From contig NZ_CP015348.1 in assembly GCF_002109325.1 (NCBI RefSeq), forward strand, positions 585,501-649,500: a DNA stretch of 64,000 nt, written 5' to 3'. The notes beneath the pieces were generated by a model. It made no database searches. It worked only from the letters and a program-made list of their open reading frames with translations, and had not been told where the DNA came from. Positions within the stretch are counted from its first letter, which is position 1. Each line of letters begins with the position of its first letter. The DNA is from Sporosarcina ureae (GTDB lineage Bacteria > Bacillota > Bacilli > Bacillales_A > Planococcaceae). This document shows, in pieces, positions 35,771-45,294 of the stretch. A program made the translations under genes and the position numbers.

Positions 35771-36853
35771 TTAAATCGTTTGGTGTGTGTTCATGAAGCG
35801 AGTGATCTCTTCGTAGAACTCGTCAAACTGTGCAATATCCATTTGCTGCGCTGAATCCGATAATGCTACGGCTGGATCTGGATGAACCTCCGCCATAACG
35901 CCGTCTGCTCCTACTGCGATTGCTGCTTTCGCTGTTGGAAGCAATAAATCTTTACGGCCAGTGGAATGTGTAACGTCCACGAATACCGGTAAGTGCGTTT
36001 CTTGCTTCAAGATTGGAACAGCAGAGATATCGAGCGTGTTTCGAGTAGCCGTCTCATATGTACGAATTCCTCGTTCACAAAGCATGATCTCCGTATTACC
36101 TTTAGAAATAATATATTCAGCTGCGTTGACGAATTCAGAAATCGTTGCAGACATTCCGCGCTTTAGAAGTACTGGTTTGTTGACCATCCCAGCTTCTTTC
36201 AGCAATTCAAAGTTCTGCATGTTCCGTGCACCGATTTGGATCACATCGATATACTCAAGTGCTTCCTCCAAGTGTGACGGTGTAATGATTTCTGTGACGA
36301 TAGATAGTCCAGTTTCATCTGCAACTCGCTTTAGAATTTTTAAACCTTCCAGGCCTAAACCTTGGAAATCATATGGAGATGTACGCGGCTTGTAAGCTCC
36401 TCCACGGATCATCGTTAATCCTTTTGCTTTGATTGATTTTGCTACTGCCAAAACCTGCTCGTAAGATTCTACTGCACAAGGTCCAAATACGAAAGACGGA
36501 TTTCCGTCTCCAATTTTATGGCCGTTTACATCCACAATCGTGTCTTCAGGTTTTCTAGTACGGGATACGAGCAATGCATTCTTCTGCTCATCTTGCTGTA
36601 CTTCTAGTGCTGACATGAAAATAGACTTGAATACCTGTTCCAGGATACCGTCTGGCAAAGGACCATTGTTGGCCTTCTTCAAGACGTTGAGCATCTCGCG
36701 TTCGCGAACCGGATCATATCTATTAACACCTTGCTTTTCTTTTAACTTGCCAATTTCTTGGATAACGCCTGTACGTTCATTGATCAATTTAAGAATATCT
36801 AAGTTTAACTGATCAATCGTACCTCTCAACTCACCTAAATCTTGCTTGCTCAT
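35771..36853 (-). CDS. aroA: Bifunctional chorismate mutase / DAHP synthase
   Basis: 360 residues. Residues ~1-90 are an AroQ-type chorismate mutase ([33 protein letters not shown]) and the rest is a class I-beta DAHP synthase with [19 protein letters not shown] and [14 protein letters not shown]. It starts the shikimate pathway from PEP and erythrose 4-phosphate; the mutase domain gives feedback control by chorismate and prephenate. Called aroA or aroG in Bacillus. Clear GGGGAGGAG site. Confidence 0.95.
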   Translation of the reverse strand: MSKQDLGELRGTIDQLNLDILKLINERTGVIQEIGKLKEKQGVNRYDPVREREMLNVLKKANNGPLPDGILEQVFKSIFMSALEVQQDEQKNALLVSRTRKPEDTIVDVNGHKIGDGNPSFVFGPCAVESYEQVLAVAKSIKAKGLTMIRGGAYKPRTSPYDFQGLGLEGLKILKRVADETGLSIVTEIITPSHLEEALEYIDVIQIGARNMQNFELLKEAGMVNKPVLLKRGMSATISEFVNAAEYIISKGNTEIMLCERGIRTYETATRNTLDISAVPILKQETHLPVFVDVTHSTGRKDLLLPTAKAAIAVGADGVMAEVHPDPAVALSDSAQQMDIAQFDEFYEEITRFMNTHQTI

Positions 36854-37017
36854 AATTCTGTCTCCTCCCCGTACATATCTTCCTTTTCTAACGCCGGAAT
36901 CTATGTTACATTTTTATATAATAGACCTAGTATAATGAATACTCTTTGAAAAGTCACGCAATTTCACCGAATTAATCCTTATTCACTATTTTCACATAGA
37001 AAAAAATTGAAAAGAGG

Positions 37018-39153
37018 TTGGAAATCCTGATTACTAAGTTATTCGCTCTTGATATCGGGACACGCTCCGTAGTGGGCATTGTACTGGAAGAACAAAACGA
37101 TTCATTCCATATTGTAGACTTGATTTCAAAAGAACATAAAGAACGCTCGATGATTGATGGACAAATACATAATATTTTAAGCGTCGCATCCATAATTCAA
37201 GAAATCAAAGAAGAGTTGGAACAAATTCACGGTCCTTTAAAGCGCGTAAGTGTAGCGGCAGCCGGTCGTTCATTGAAAACAGCAGAAGGAACCGTAACCG
37301 TCGATATTTCAGAACGAACGTTGATTTCCAAAGAAGATATTAACCGGCTGGAGTTATTAGCGGTACAAAATGCGCAAGAAAAGTTACTTTCCGCACATCA
37401 ATCACAAGAGGATGACCACTATTATTGTGTTGGTTATTCTGTCTTGTATTATAAATTACATGATGAAAAGATTGGAAGCTTGATTGACCAAACAGGCAAC
37501 ACTGCAACCGTCGAAGTCATCGCTACATTCTTGCCTCGAGTAGTTGTAGAATCTTTGCTCGCTGCATTAAAGCGTGCAGACCTTGAGATGGAAGCCTTAA
37601 CACTTGAGCCGATTGCTGCGATTCATGTGCTCGTTCCCCCTTCCATGCGAAGATTAAATATCGCATTGGTCGATATTGGAGCGGGTACATCGGATATTGC
37701 TATTGTTAGTGAAAATACTGTGACCGCTTATGGAATGGTGCCTGTGGCAGGCGACGAAATGACCGAAGCACTAAGCAGCCACTATTTGCTCGACTTCCCT
37801 ATGGCTGAACAAATGAAACGACAAATCAATGATCAAGATATCTTGAAAGTTCAAGATATTTTAGGGTTTGAACAAGAAATACCTGCTGAAGAAGTGATTG
37901 ATGTAATAAAACCTTCCGTGAAACATTTAGCTTTGTCGATCGCTAATGAAATCAAGCGATTGAATCATAACACTTCTCCACAGGCAGTTATGATTGTCGG
38001 CGGAGGTGGATTAACGCCTACTCTCACGAAAGAAGTGAGTACGCAACTGGACCTTCCTGAAAACCGTGTGGCCATTCGAAGTCTAGATGCCCTTTCAGGT
38101 GTCACACTTTCGGATCAGATCGAAGCTTCCCCTGCACTCGTCACGCCAATTGGTATCGCAATTGCAGCACAAAGAGCACCCATTCACTATATTTCCCTGA
38201 GTGTCAATGAACAATCCATTCGACTATTCGAATTAAAAGAACTTACAGTAGGCGACGCTTTGCTTGCAGCTCGGATTTCCGCCCGACAATTATACGGTAA
38301 ACCAGGGCTTGCGTTGACTGTTAAGGTAAATGGGCAATGGCGAACGCTTCCTGGCGAGCATGGTTCCTCTACGACCATCCTGTTAAACGGCACTGAAGCC
38401 GGCACAAAGGACAGCATAGCAAACCAGGACAACATTGAGTTGATGTTCGGCAAAGACGGCACAGACGCTACAGCGACAGTCAGGGACTTGATGGATGCAC
38501 CCCAATCAATCACTTATCAACTGAACGGTGTAAGTAAGACTGTTATAGGTGAAATCCTGCTAAACGGAAGGCCCGTTACGATGGATACCAAGATTGCAGA
38601 CCGTGATGAATTAACCTTACATCAAACAACAAGAGTAAAAGACATTATAACGTCCCATTCAAATTCTGAAACAGATGCTTATACGATTATATGGAACGGT
38701 ACTCCCCATCGTTTAAAGCAACGTGAGACTGTCTATATCGCAAACGGCCAAGTAGTGTCGGATGCCTACCAGATTCAGGCAGACGATCACATCGAAACGC
38801 GTCATCCTGGTGCTCTTTCATTAAAAGAAATAGCGAAAGATTTGGAGATTGTTCTTGAAGAGCGTGCCGATATACTGTTTAACGAAAAGCCTATCGTCAT
38901 CAAGAAGCAACGAACTGCCGTCTATGTAAACGAAGAACCAGCAAATCTTGACTACCGTGTACAGCCAAATGACAAAGTTGAGTTCAAAGTATTATCCCAT
39001 TCCCCTATTATTTTTAGTGATATATTTTCATTCACTGATTTCACGTTACCCACACAGTCCACGGCATCTTATCGATTACTGCGTAACGGCGAATCTATTC
39101 GCTTCAATGATTTGATATTCGGCGGTGACCAACTAGAGATCATATTCGAATAA
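37018..39153 (+). CDS. FtsA-like actin-fold ATPase with a repeated C-terminal module
   Basis: Up to 711 residues. The N-terminal ~390 residues match the FtsA/PilM family: LFALDIGTRSVVGIV (phosphate 1), an SHS2-like insert, NIALVDIGAGTSDIAIV (phosphate 2) and MIVGGGGLTPTL (adenosine). The C-terminal ~300 residues hold about five related ~60-residue units with an Asn-Gly turn (Asn457, Asn516, Asn576, Glu/Asn638, Asn690) and a (G/D)D-x-(I/V/L)-E end, for example IFGGDQLEIIF. No amphipathic FtsA tail. The start is unclear: TTG 37018 touches the AAAGAGG site, while CTG 37027 is better spaced. It occupies the place of ytxJ but on the other strand. Role unknown. Confidence 0.75.
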   Translation: MEILITKLFALDIGTRSVVGIVLEEQNDSFHIVDLISKEHKERSMIDGQIHNILSVASIIQEIKEELEQIHGPLKRVSVAAAGRSLKTAEGTVTVDISERTLISKEDINRLELLAVQNAQEKLLSAHQSQEDDHYYCVGYSVLYYKLHDEKIGSLIDQTGNTATVEVIATFLPRVVVESLLAALKRADLEMEALTLEPIAAIHVLVPPSMRRLNIALVDIGAGTSDIAIVSENTVTAYGMVPVAGDEMTEALSSHYLLDFPMAEQMKRQINDQDILKVQDILGFEQEIPAEEVIDVIKPSVKHLALSIANEIKRLNHNTSPQAVMIVGGGGLTPTLTKEVSTQLDLPENRVAIRSLDALSGVTLSDQIEASPALVTPIGIAIAAQRAPIHYISLSVNEQSIRLFELKELTVGDALLAARISARQLYGKPGLALTVKVNGQWRTLPGEHGSSTTILLNGTEAGTKDSIANQDNIELMFGKDGTDATATVRDLMDAPQSITYQLNGVSKTVIGEILLNGRPVTMDTKIADRDELTLHQTTRVKDIITSHSNSETDAYTIIWNGTPHRLKQRETVYIANGQVVSDAYQIQADDHIETRHPGALSLKEIAKDLEIVLEERADILFNEKPIVIKKQRTAVYVNEEPANLDYRVQPNDKVEFKVLSHSPIIFSDIFSFTDFTLPTQSTASYRLLRNGESIRFNDLIFGGDQLEIIFE

Positions 39154-39192
39154 AAGCTACGCTGTGCAACAACTGCATAGCGTAGCTTTTTA
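39152..39192 (+). terminator. Terminator of the FtsA-like gene
   Basis: AAAAGCTACGCT (39152-39163) and AGCGTAGCTTTT (39179-39190). Confidence 0.85.
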
Positions 39193-39220
39193 TTGTGTGT
39201 TCTTCATCCAGTAGTGCACA

Positions 39221-39250
39221 AAAAAACCTTCCAATAAAGGAAGGTTTTTA
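39221..39250 (-). terminator. Terminator of ytxH
   Basis: AAAAACCTTCC and GGAAGGTTTTT with an AATAAA-like loop; T-rich on the minus strand. Confidence 0.85.
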
Positions 39251-39254
39251 ACTA

Positions 39255-40025
39255 TTACTTAGAGTGGCTTTTGTTGTTACTGTTTGAAGAAGTATTATTT
39301 CCTTTAGACTGCTCATTCTTTTTAGCAGTTGTATCTGCTTTAGGAGATTTGTTATCTTCTTTTTTATTTGAAGAATCTTTTGCTTTTGAAAGATTTCCTG
39401 ATTCTTCGTTATTTTCTTTTGTACCTTTATAATCCATGGCTTCTTCACCTTCAGATGATACAGTTCCGTCATCCATAGGAATATTAGCTTTTGACGTTGC
39501 AGATTTCACCTTGCCCACTAGCTGCTCAGATTGCTCTTGGATGTTGTGGGAAAACTCGGAAGTTTTGTCTTTTGCCGCTGAAGTGAATGCTGCTGTTTTT
39601 TCTTTTGCAGTATCCGTGAAGTCAGCTGTATAATCTTTTGCCGCACTTGAGTATTCTGCCGCTTTGTCTTTAGCTGTACTAGATAGCTCAGCAGCTTTAT
39701 CTTTTGCTGTGCTTGATAGTTCTACTGCTTTCTCTTTCGCAGTTGAACTCAATTCAATACTCTTGTCTTTCAGTTGTGAAGCTTGTGTAGTTAAATCTTC
39801 ACGCATTTCACGGCCAGTCTTCGGTGCTAGGAATAGCGCAGTTGCCGCCCCAATAACTCCACCAATGATCGCGCCGGCAATGAAACTCCCTGTGCCGCTA
39901 CTATCTTCATCATACAGATCATTTGTTGAACGGTATGTGTAGTTTGCTGGATATTGTGGCTGTCCGTAAGTGTTTGAGTAGTTACCTTGGTTGTTGTTGT
40001 TGTAGTTTGGTTTGTTTTCTGTCAT
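39255..40025 (-). CDS. ytxH: YtxH-domain protein with LEA-like 11-residue repeats
   Basis: 256 residues from the ATG behind AGGAGGAAG; a frame to 40070 extends upstream without a site. Asn/Tyr/Gln-rich N-terminus, then the YtxH membrane segment GSFIAGAIIGGVIGAATALFLAPKTG (split at ~45-70), then tandem 11-residue units of the type SSTAKDKAAEL over ~80 residues, which resemble the amphipathic 11-mers of group 3 LEA desiccation proteins. The last ~70 residues are charged and low-complexity. It follows ytxG after 60 bp and so shares its sigma-B promoter. Likely a membrane-tethered stress protectant. Confidence 0.85.
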   Translation of the reverse strand: MTENKPNYNNNNQGNYSNTYGQPQYPANYTYRSTNDLYDEDSSGTGSFIAGAIIGGVIGAATALFLAPKTGREMREDLTTQASQLKDKSIELSSTAKEKAVELSSTAKDKAAELSSTAKDKAAEYSSAAKDYTADFTDTAKEKTAAFTSAAKDKTSEFSHNIQEQSEQLVGKVKSATSKANIPMDDGTVSSEGEEAMDYKGTKENNEESGNLSKAKDSSNKKEDNKSPKADTTAKKNEQSKGNNTSSNSNNKSHSK

Positions 40026-40085
40026 TTTTTTCTTCCTCCTGTGAATTAGCTGTTTTTTTGTATGTTTCAAAGGAAAATGCTTGTA

Positions 40086-40538
40086 CTAGGAGCGCGCTTT
40101 GTACACTGTCCAACCAGCGGACTTTTCAGGTTGCCGTTCCTTTATTTGATCGTATAGACCAACCGCAACAGTTCCCCATTGTACTACTTGCGCGATTTTA
40201 TCACTGTTTTGTTCAGCTTGGGTAGTGACTGAGCTCGAGATCCGATGAACGGATTGATTGAGCGTGTTCACTGAGTCGCCTACTCCCTTTACCGCATCCA
40301 CCACAGTGTTCAGCTTGTCCGTTTTCCCTTGCAGATCTTCGGCCAGCTGATTCGTTTTTTGTAGGAGCTGTGTACTTTCTGTAGTCACTCCTTCCAATTG
40401 CTTTGATAAGTCATCCACTGTATGCGAGACACTTTGTAAAGATGTTTTTAAAGACCCCAATGTCATCGCCAGACTTACACAAAGAATAAGAAATGCGATT
40501 GCCGCAATCACTGCAGCAACGTAAAGTAAATTGATCAC
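40086..40538 (-). CDS. ytxG: DUF948 protein YtxG
   Basis: 150 residues. One N-terminal membrane helix (LLYVAAVIAAIAFLILCVSL) is followed by a long coiled-coil (residues ~30-115) typical of DUF948 proteins. Function unknown; in B. subtilis ytxG and ytxH form a general stress operon. The start is GTG, 9 nt after AGGAGG. A close sigma-B promoter match lies ~40 bp upstream. Confidence 0.88.
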   Translation of the reverse strand: MINLLYVAAVIAAIAFLILCVSLAMTLGSLKTSLQSVSHTVDDLSKQLEGVTTESTQLLQKTNQLAEDLQGKTDKLNTVVDAVKGVGDSVNTLNQSVHRISSSVTTQAEQNSDKIAQVVQWGTVAVGLYDQIKERQPEKSAGWTVYKARS

Positions 40539-40575
40539 CTTCGTAATCCTCCTAAAGCATATTCTTACGAAAACT

Positions 40576-40601
40576 TTACCCCTCTTTCAGAGTTTCTAAA
40601 C
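40576..40601 (-). promoter_or_regulatory. Sigma-B promoter of ytxG-ytxH
   Basis: On the minus strand GTTTAG (40596-40601), a 14-nt spacer and GGGTAA (40576-40581) fit the consensus GTTTww-N12-15-GGGwAw. This agrees with the known sigma-B control of ytxG in B. subtilis. Confidence 0.8.
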
Positions 40602-40671
40602 TTTTCGTCCTACTACATCCTGTTCGACATAACTTAGCTATTCCCTTTAACAAATTCCTAAAACTTCTTAA

Positions 40672-40713
40672 AAAAGAGAGACAGCCCTCTCATAAAAGAT
40701 TAGGCTGTCTCTT
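40672..40713 (-). terminator. Terminator of murC overlapping its stop codon
   Basis: On the minus strand GAGACAGCC, the last sense codons of murC, pairs with GGCTGTCTC downstream, followed by TCTTTTTT. The 5' arm is therefore within the coding sequence. Confidence 0.8.
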
Positions 40714-42013
40714 CTGTAGTTATGTCAGATTTGAATTGTTTTAAATATTGCTGGATATCTCCAGCACCCATGAACAGGATTACAGGATTTTGATGTGATG
40801 CTAGACCTGACATATCATTTATTTTTAAATGTTGAGAATGTGGAATTTTATCGACCAAATCTTGAATCGTTAAACTTCCTTCTTGTTCTCTCGCAGAGCC
40901 GAAAATATCACATAGATACACATGATCTGCTTCAGAAAGACTTTCTGCAAATTGATCTAGCATCGCAGCTGTCCTGCTGAAAGTATGCGGTTGGAATACA
41001 GCAATCACTTCACGATTTGGATATTTTTGACGTGCCGAGTCCAATGTCGCACGAATTTCCGTTGGGTGATGGGCATAATCGTCCACGATGACACGATTTT
41101 CTAATTCCATGACAGAAAAACGTCTTTTCACACCCGTAAACGTCGCGAAGCGTTCATTTACAATTTCAGCTGGAATATTCTCATAGTGACATAGCGTAAT
41201 AACGCCCAATGCATTTTTTATAGCATGATCACCTGTCTGCGTAATAGTGAAACGATGATAGAATTCATTTCGGATGAATACATCAAACGAGCAACCATTT
41301 TGATCTTTTTCAATATTCGCCGCGTAGAAATCATTAGATGAATCTAAACCATAATAGACAATCGGAACCTGACATTGTAGCTTTTGAAGATTATCGTCGT
41401 CTCCGCAAGCAATTAATGCCTTTTTGACTTGGCTTGCCATTTCTCCAAATGCGTCTAGAATATCATCTAAACTTGTAAAATAGTCCGGATGATCGAAATC
41501 AATATTCGTCATGATCGCATAGTCTGGATGGTATGCCAAAAAGTGACGTTTGTATTCACATGCTTCAAATACAAAGTACTCTGTCTCCTTGACACCTTTT
41601 CCCGTACCGTCCCCAATTAAGAAAGAAGTTGGCGCAAAGCCGCCTAAAACATGCGCAAGCAAGCCTGTGGTAGACGTTTTACCATGCGTTCCCGTTACCC
41701 CAATGGATGTGAACTGTTCCATGTAAGAGCCTAGGAAGTCATGATAACGAATAACCTCTAAACCAAGTTCTTCAGCACGGACTAATTCAGGATGGTCATC
41801 TTTGAATGCATTCCCCGCAATCACCTTCATACCCGGCTGGATATTATTTTCGTCAAAAGGTAGTACTTTTATATTTCTTTCATGTAAAGGATCTTCTGTA
41901 AAAAAGTATTTTTCCACGTCAGAACCTTGAACTGTGTAAGAAGAGTCATGTAGTAACTGGGCAAGGGAACTCATTCCTGATCCTTTAATGCCTGTAAAAT
42001 GAAACAATGTCAT
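40700..42013 (-). CDS. murC: UDP-N-acetylmuramate--L-alanine ligase
   Basis: 437 residues from the ATG at 42013, preceded by GGGAGG; a 15-codon upstream extension has no site. Mur ligase family: the N-terminal Rossmann domain starts [16 protein letters not shown], the ATP loop is [13 protein letters not shown] (near residue 105), and the C-terminal domain contains [14 protein letters not shown]. It adds the first L-Ala of the peptidoglycan stem peptide in the cytosol. It lies between sftA and ytxG as in B. subtilis. Confidence 0.97.
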   Translation of the reverse strand: MTLFHFTGIKGSGMSSLAQLLHDSSYTVQGSDVEKYFFTEDPLHERNIKVLPFDENNIQPGMKVIAGNAFKDDHPELVRAEELGLEVIRYHDFLGSYMEQFTSIGVTGTHGKTSTTGLLAHVLGGFAPTSFLIGDGTGKGVKETEYFVFEACEYKRHFLAYHPDYAIMTNIDFDHPDYFTSLDDILDAFGEMASQVKKALIACGDDDNLQKLQCQVPIVYYGLDSSNDFYAANIEKDQNGCSFDVFIRNEFYHRFTITQTGDHAIKNALGVITLCHYENIPAEIVNERFATFTGVKRRFSVMELENRVIVDDYAHHPTEIRATLDSARQKYPNREVIAVFQPHTFSRTAAMLDQFAESLSEADHVYLCDIFGSAREQEGSLTIQDLVDKIPHSQHLKINDMSGLASHQNPVILFMGAGDIQQYLKQFKSDITTEETA

Positions 42014-42143
42014 ATTGAAACCTCCCGGGAATTCTTTCATCCCTCTTTTTATCTCCAACTGTCCTAAAATAGACTCGGAGATTATTTCTTGTCATAGTAT
42101 ATCATGTGTTCGTTAAAAGTTTAGATACGAACGTGTAGATTAT

Positions 42144-45107
42144 TTACTTCATGAAGCTTTCAAATGCTTGTTCAGTCAAAAAGACATCGCGCGCTCTGCT
42201 TCCTCTTTGTTCAGATATAAATTGATTGGCTTCCATTCGGTCAATTAACTTCGCCGCCCGATTGTACCCGATGCTGAAATGGCGCTGTAATGACGAGGTC
42301 GATGCACTCCCCTGCTCTATGACAAAGCTGCAGGCTTGCTCAAATAACGGATCCGATTCCTCTTCTTGGACAGCGGCCGCCAGCAAATCATCTTGGCCGA
42401 ATAAGTAATTCGGTTCTGCTTCATTACGAACATGTTCTATTATACGCTCGATTTCATCATCCGTGACAAACGTCCCCTGAAGACGGACAGGCGCTGATTG
42501 ACCATTCCCTAAGTACAACATATCCCCTTTACCAAGTAGACGATCTGCCCCTACCGAATCCAAGATGGTCCTTGAATCCACCTGTGAGGAAACAGCGAAT
42601 GCAATGCGTGTTGGGATGTTAGCTTTGATCGTTCCGGTAATGACGTCAACAGAAGGCCGCTGTGTCGCAATGATCAAATGAATACCGCAAGCTCTTGCTT
42701 TTTGCGTAATTCGGCTAATCGACACTTCTACATCTGCAGGAGCCATCATCATTAGATCAGCTAATTCGTCGATCACTACTAAGATATAAGGCATCTTTAA
42801 AGAGAAACGGCGTGATTCCATGACCATTTCGTTATAACGTTCTATATTACGTACTGCGGAATGCGCGAATAATTCATAGCGTCTTTCCATCTCATTGACT
42901 GCCCATTTCAACGCGGCAGTGGCTGCTTTAACATCCGTAATAACAGGACTCAACAAGTGAGGAATACCGTTATACGGTGCTAGCTCAACCATTTTAGGAT
43001 CAATAAGTAATAATTTCAAGTCATGATGTGAAGCTTTATACAGCAAACTGATCAGTATAGAGTTGATACATACGGATTTACCGGAACCTGTTGCACCAGC
43101 AATCATCCCGTGTGGCATCTTCCGCAAATCAATCGTTTGCGGCTCCCCTGTCAAGCTTAGTCCGAGCACTGCCTCTAAAGGTGAGTCGGAATTCATGAAT
43201 GCGTCACTATCAATAACCTCTGAAATTCGAACAGCACGTGTTTTACGATTCGGGATTTCAATACCAATCATACTTGTTCCTGGAATGGGTGCTTGGATAC
43301 GAATATCCCTAGCCGCCAAAGCCAATTTTAAGTCATCAGTTAAGTTTCGAATCTTACTGACTTTTGTTCCCTGCATTACAGTTAATTCAAACATCGTCAC
43401 AGCAGGTCCTTGAACCGCTTGTACGACAGTCGCTTGTACAGCGAAGTGAGAAAGAGTATCTTCTAATGTTTCAGATTGCGATGCAAGCCACTCTTCATCT
43501 ATTATTTCTTCTTCTGGAGGTGCAAGGTACTGCATAGTTGGGAATCCATAATGTGGCGGTTCTTCTTCAACTATTTCCGCCTCTGATTCTTCTACAATCG
43601 TTTCGGAAGTTGACGCAACAGTTTCTGTCACTACGACTTGAGACTCTTTCGCAATGGCTTCCGAGTCCTCCGCGCGTGGTTCTACTATCACAGTCTGTTG
43701 TTCTTCAACTACGGGTTGTAGTTGTTCTAGCGCTTCTGCTTGTTCCACTGCAGGCTGCTGAACTTGATCCTTTTCTACTTCAAACGACTCTTCCACTGAT
43801 TGTTTCTTTGCGGCATTTTCTGCAATTAGCTCTTCTACTCTAGCAGCTAATCTTTCTTTATCAGATTTAAGCATCAACACATTAAATGGTACAATTTTTT
43901 CTTTCTTGATCGGTTCTTCTTGCTTTTCTATATCATCCATTTCGGATGCCATTTCTTCTACTTCTTGCTCTTCAACGTCTTCGTCCACTGGAACAATTAT
44001 TGGTTCTTCAGGTGTCTCTACAAATTCCTTTGTTTCAGTTGCCACATGCTCAGGCTCTTTTACTTCTACTTTCACTTCCGTTGCTTCTTCTGTTTGCTCT
44101 AGTTCTTCTGTTACGGCAGAGACTACAAGTGACTCTTCTGGCTCTATAATGATTTCTTCTGTTTCAGAATAATCGTTGTCATGTTCAGCTTCTTCCACTA
44201 CTTCTTCTGCCACTGACTCTTCTTCTGTCTGCTCAACGTGAACCATATCTTCTTCGGGCTCTGTTTCAGATGCAAAAGAAACCGTTTCTTCGATTTCTTC
44301 AGTATGTTCTTCTGTAGAAGTCACTTTTGGCTGTCTTTTTTCTGATGAACTAGCGAATAGCGGTGCTTCGCTTGGTTGTTGATTGGTAATCAAAGATAGT
44401 GGCAATTCCTCATCAAGATCTTCTAGCTGTCCGTGTAATTCTTGATCTTTCATATCTTTCTTTTCTATAACCGACTCCATAGCTTCACTAATTGGTGAAC
44501 TACTTTTCAGTCCATAGATAGGAGACGGCACATGTGTAGGCGTGAATGGTCTTCTCATTTTCTTTGGCTTTTCAATTTTCACAGGTTCCTGTTGCTGATA
44601 TGAAGGTTCCTGTGGTTCTGCAGGATGCTTAGATTCATATGGTTCGATTCGCTGCGGCTCTGCATGTAAATTCCGTTCAGGCTTCCCACCAGAAAACGGA
44701 AGAGGTAACGGATTAGATGTAGGCGGAATAATGCGTGCAAATTCACGTCTAGTTTCCGCACGATACACTTTACCATTGGTCTCAAAACGGCCCGGCCAAC
44801 GTTCATTCTGTTGCAAAGGAATAATTTCATATGGTTCTTCAACTATTTCATCTTGCAAATAATCTTTTGTATATTCATCATGATGGGTCTGTGGTTCCCA
44901 TCCGTAAATTTCATAGTCAGAAACTATCGGAAATCTAAAGTTCGTTTTTTTATTTTCATCAAGTTTTTCATCGTTTTTTTCATTAAGTTTTTCATTGTAT
45001 ATTTCATTGTTATTTCCAGGAGTTTTTTGTTCATATAAAGGTTCATCTTTTTCATTGCCTTCTTCCATTTGCTGAAGGCGTCTTTTCATATTCCGTAACC
45101 AGCTCAA
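42144..45107 (-). CDS. sftA: DNA translocase SftA (FtsK/SpoIIIE family, soluble type)
   Basis: 987 residues from TTG 45107, which follows AGAGTGA and gives MSWLRN, like the N-terminus of Bacillus SftA; in-frame ATGs at 45134 and 45125 are less well supported. No membrane helices. Residues ~10-530 are a long acidic, Glu/Val/Thr-rich linker. The motor has Walker A GATGSGKS, Walker B VVIDELADLMM and a C-terminal winged-helix gamma domain (QRHFSIGYNRAAKLIDRME), which in this family reads oriented DNA motifs. SftA clears chromosomal DNA from the division septum early. Confidence 0.93.
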   Translation of the reverse strand: MSWLRNMKRRLQQMEEGNEKDEPLYEQKTPGNNNEIYNEKLNEKNDEKLDENKKTNFRFPIVSDYEIYGWEPQTHHDEYTKDYLQDEIVEEPYEIIPLQQNERWPGRFETNGKVYRAETRREFARIIPPTSNPLPLPFSGGKPERNLHAEPQRIEPYESKHPAEPQEPSYQQQEPVKIEKPKKMRRPFTPTHVPSPIYGLKSSSPISEAMESVIEKKDMKDQELHGQLEDLDEELPLSLITNQQPSEAPLFASSSEKRQPKVTSTEEHTEEIEETVSFASETEPEEDMVHVEQTEEESVAEEVVEEAEHDNDYSETEEIIIEPEESLVVSAVTEELEQTEEATEVKVEVKEPEHVATETKEFVETPEEPIIVPVDEDVEEQEVEEMASEMDDIEKQEEPIKKEKIVPFNVLMLKSDKERLAARVEELIAENAAKKQSVEESFEVEKDQVQQPAVEQAEALEQLQPVVEEQQTVIVEPRAEDSEAIAKESQVVVTETVASTSETIVEESEAEIVEEEPPHYGFPTMQYLAPPEEEIIDEEWLASQSETLEDTLSHFAVQATVVQAVQGPAVTMFELTVMQGTKVSKIRNLTDDLKLALAARDIRIQAPIPGTSMIGIEIPNRKTRAVRISEVIDSDAFMNSDSPLEAVLGLSLTGEPQTIDLRKMPHGMIAGATGSGKSVCINSILISLLYKASHHDLKLLLIDPKMVELAPYNGIPHLLSPVITDVKAATAALKWAVNEMERRYELFAHSAVRNIERYNEMVMESRRFSLKMPYILVVIDELADLMMMAPADVEVSISRITQKARACGIHLIIATQRPSVDVITGTIKANIPTRIAFAVSSQVDSRTILDSVGADRLLGKGDMLYLGNGQSAPVRLQGTFVTDDEIERIIEHVRNEAEPNYLFGQDDLLAAAVQEEESDPLFEQACSFVIEQGSASTSSLQRHFSIGYNRAAKLIDRMEANQFISEQRGSRARDVFLTEQAFESFMK

Positions 45108-45226
45108 ATATATCACTCTTTTCATGTCAATCATTTCATTTTAACAGGTTCTCTATGAGGAAATCAAACAGTTCTATGTACTTTCCGTATAAAATAGTGA
45201 TTTGTAACCCTATGTAACAATAATAC

Positions 45227-45271
45227 AAAAAAGCTTTTGCTACAAGCTTAACGAGCCTTGTGCAAAAGCTA
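45227..45271 (-). terminator. Terminator of ytpR
   Basis: AGCTTTTGC and GCAAAAGCT arms with an inner CAAGG/CTTG stem; T run on the minus strand. Confidence 0.85.
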
Positions 45272-45294
45272 TTCATTATAGATATATTTACATC

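Noticed and set aside
43906..44172. Serine-rich frames opposite sftA
   Set aside because: They are the antisense of the Glu/Val-rich linker (GAA codons read as TTC/TCT) and not genes.
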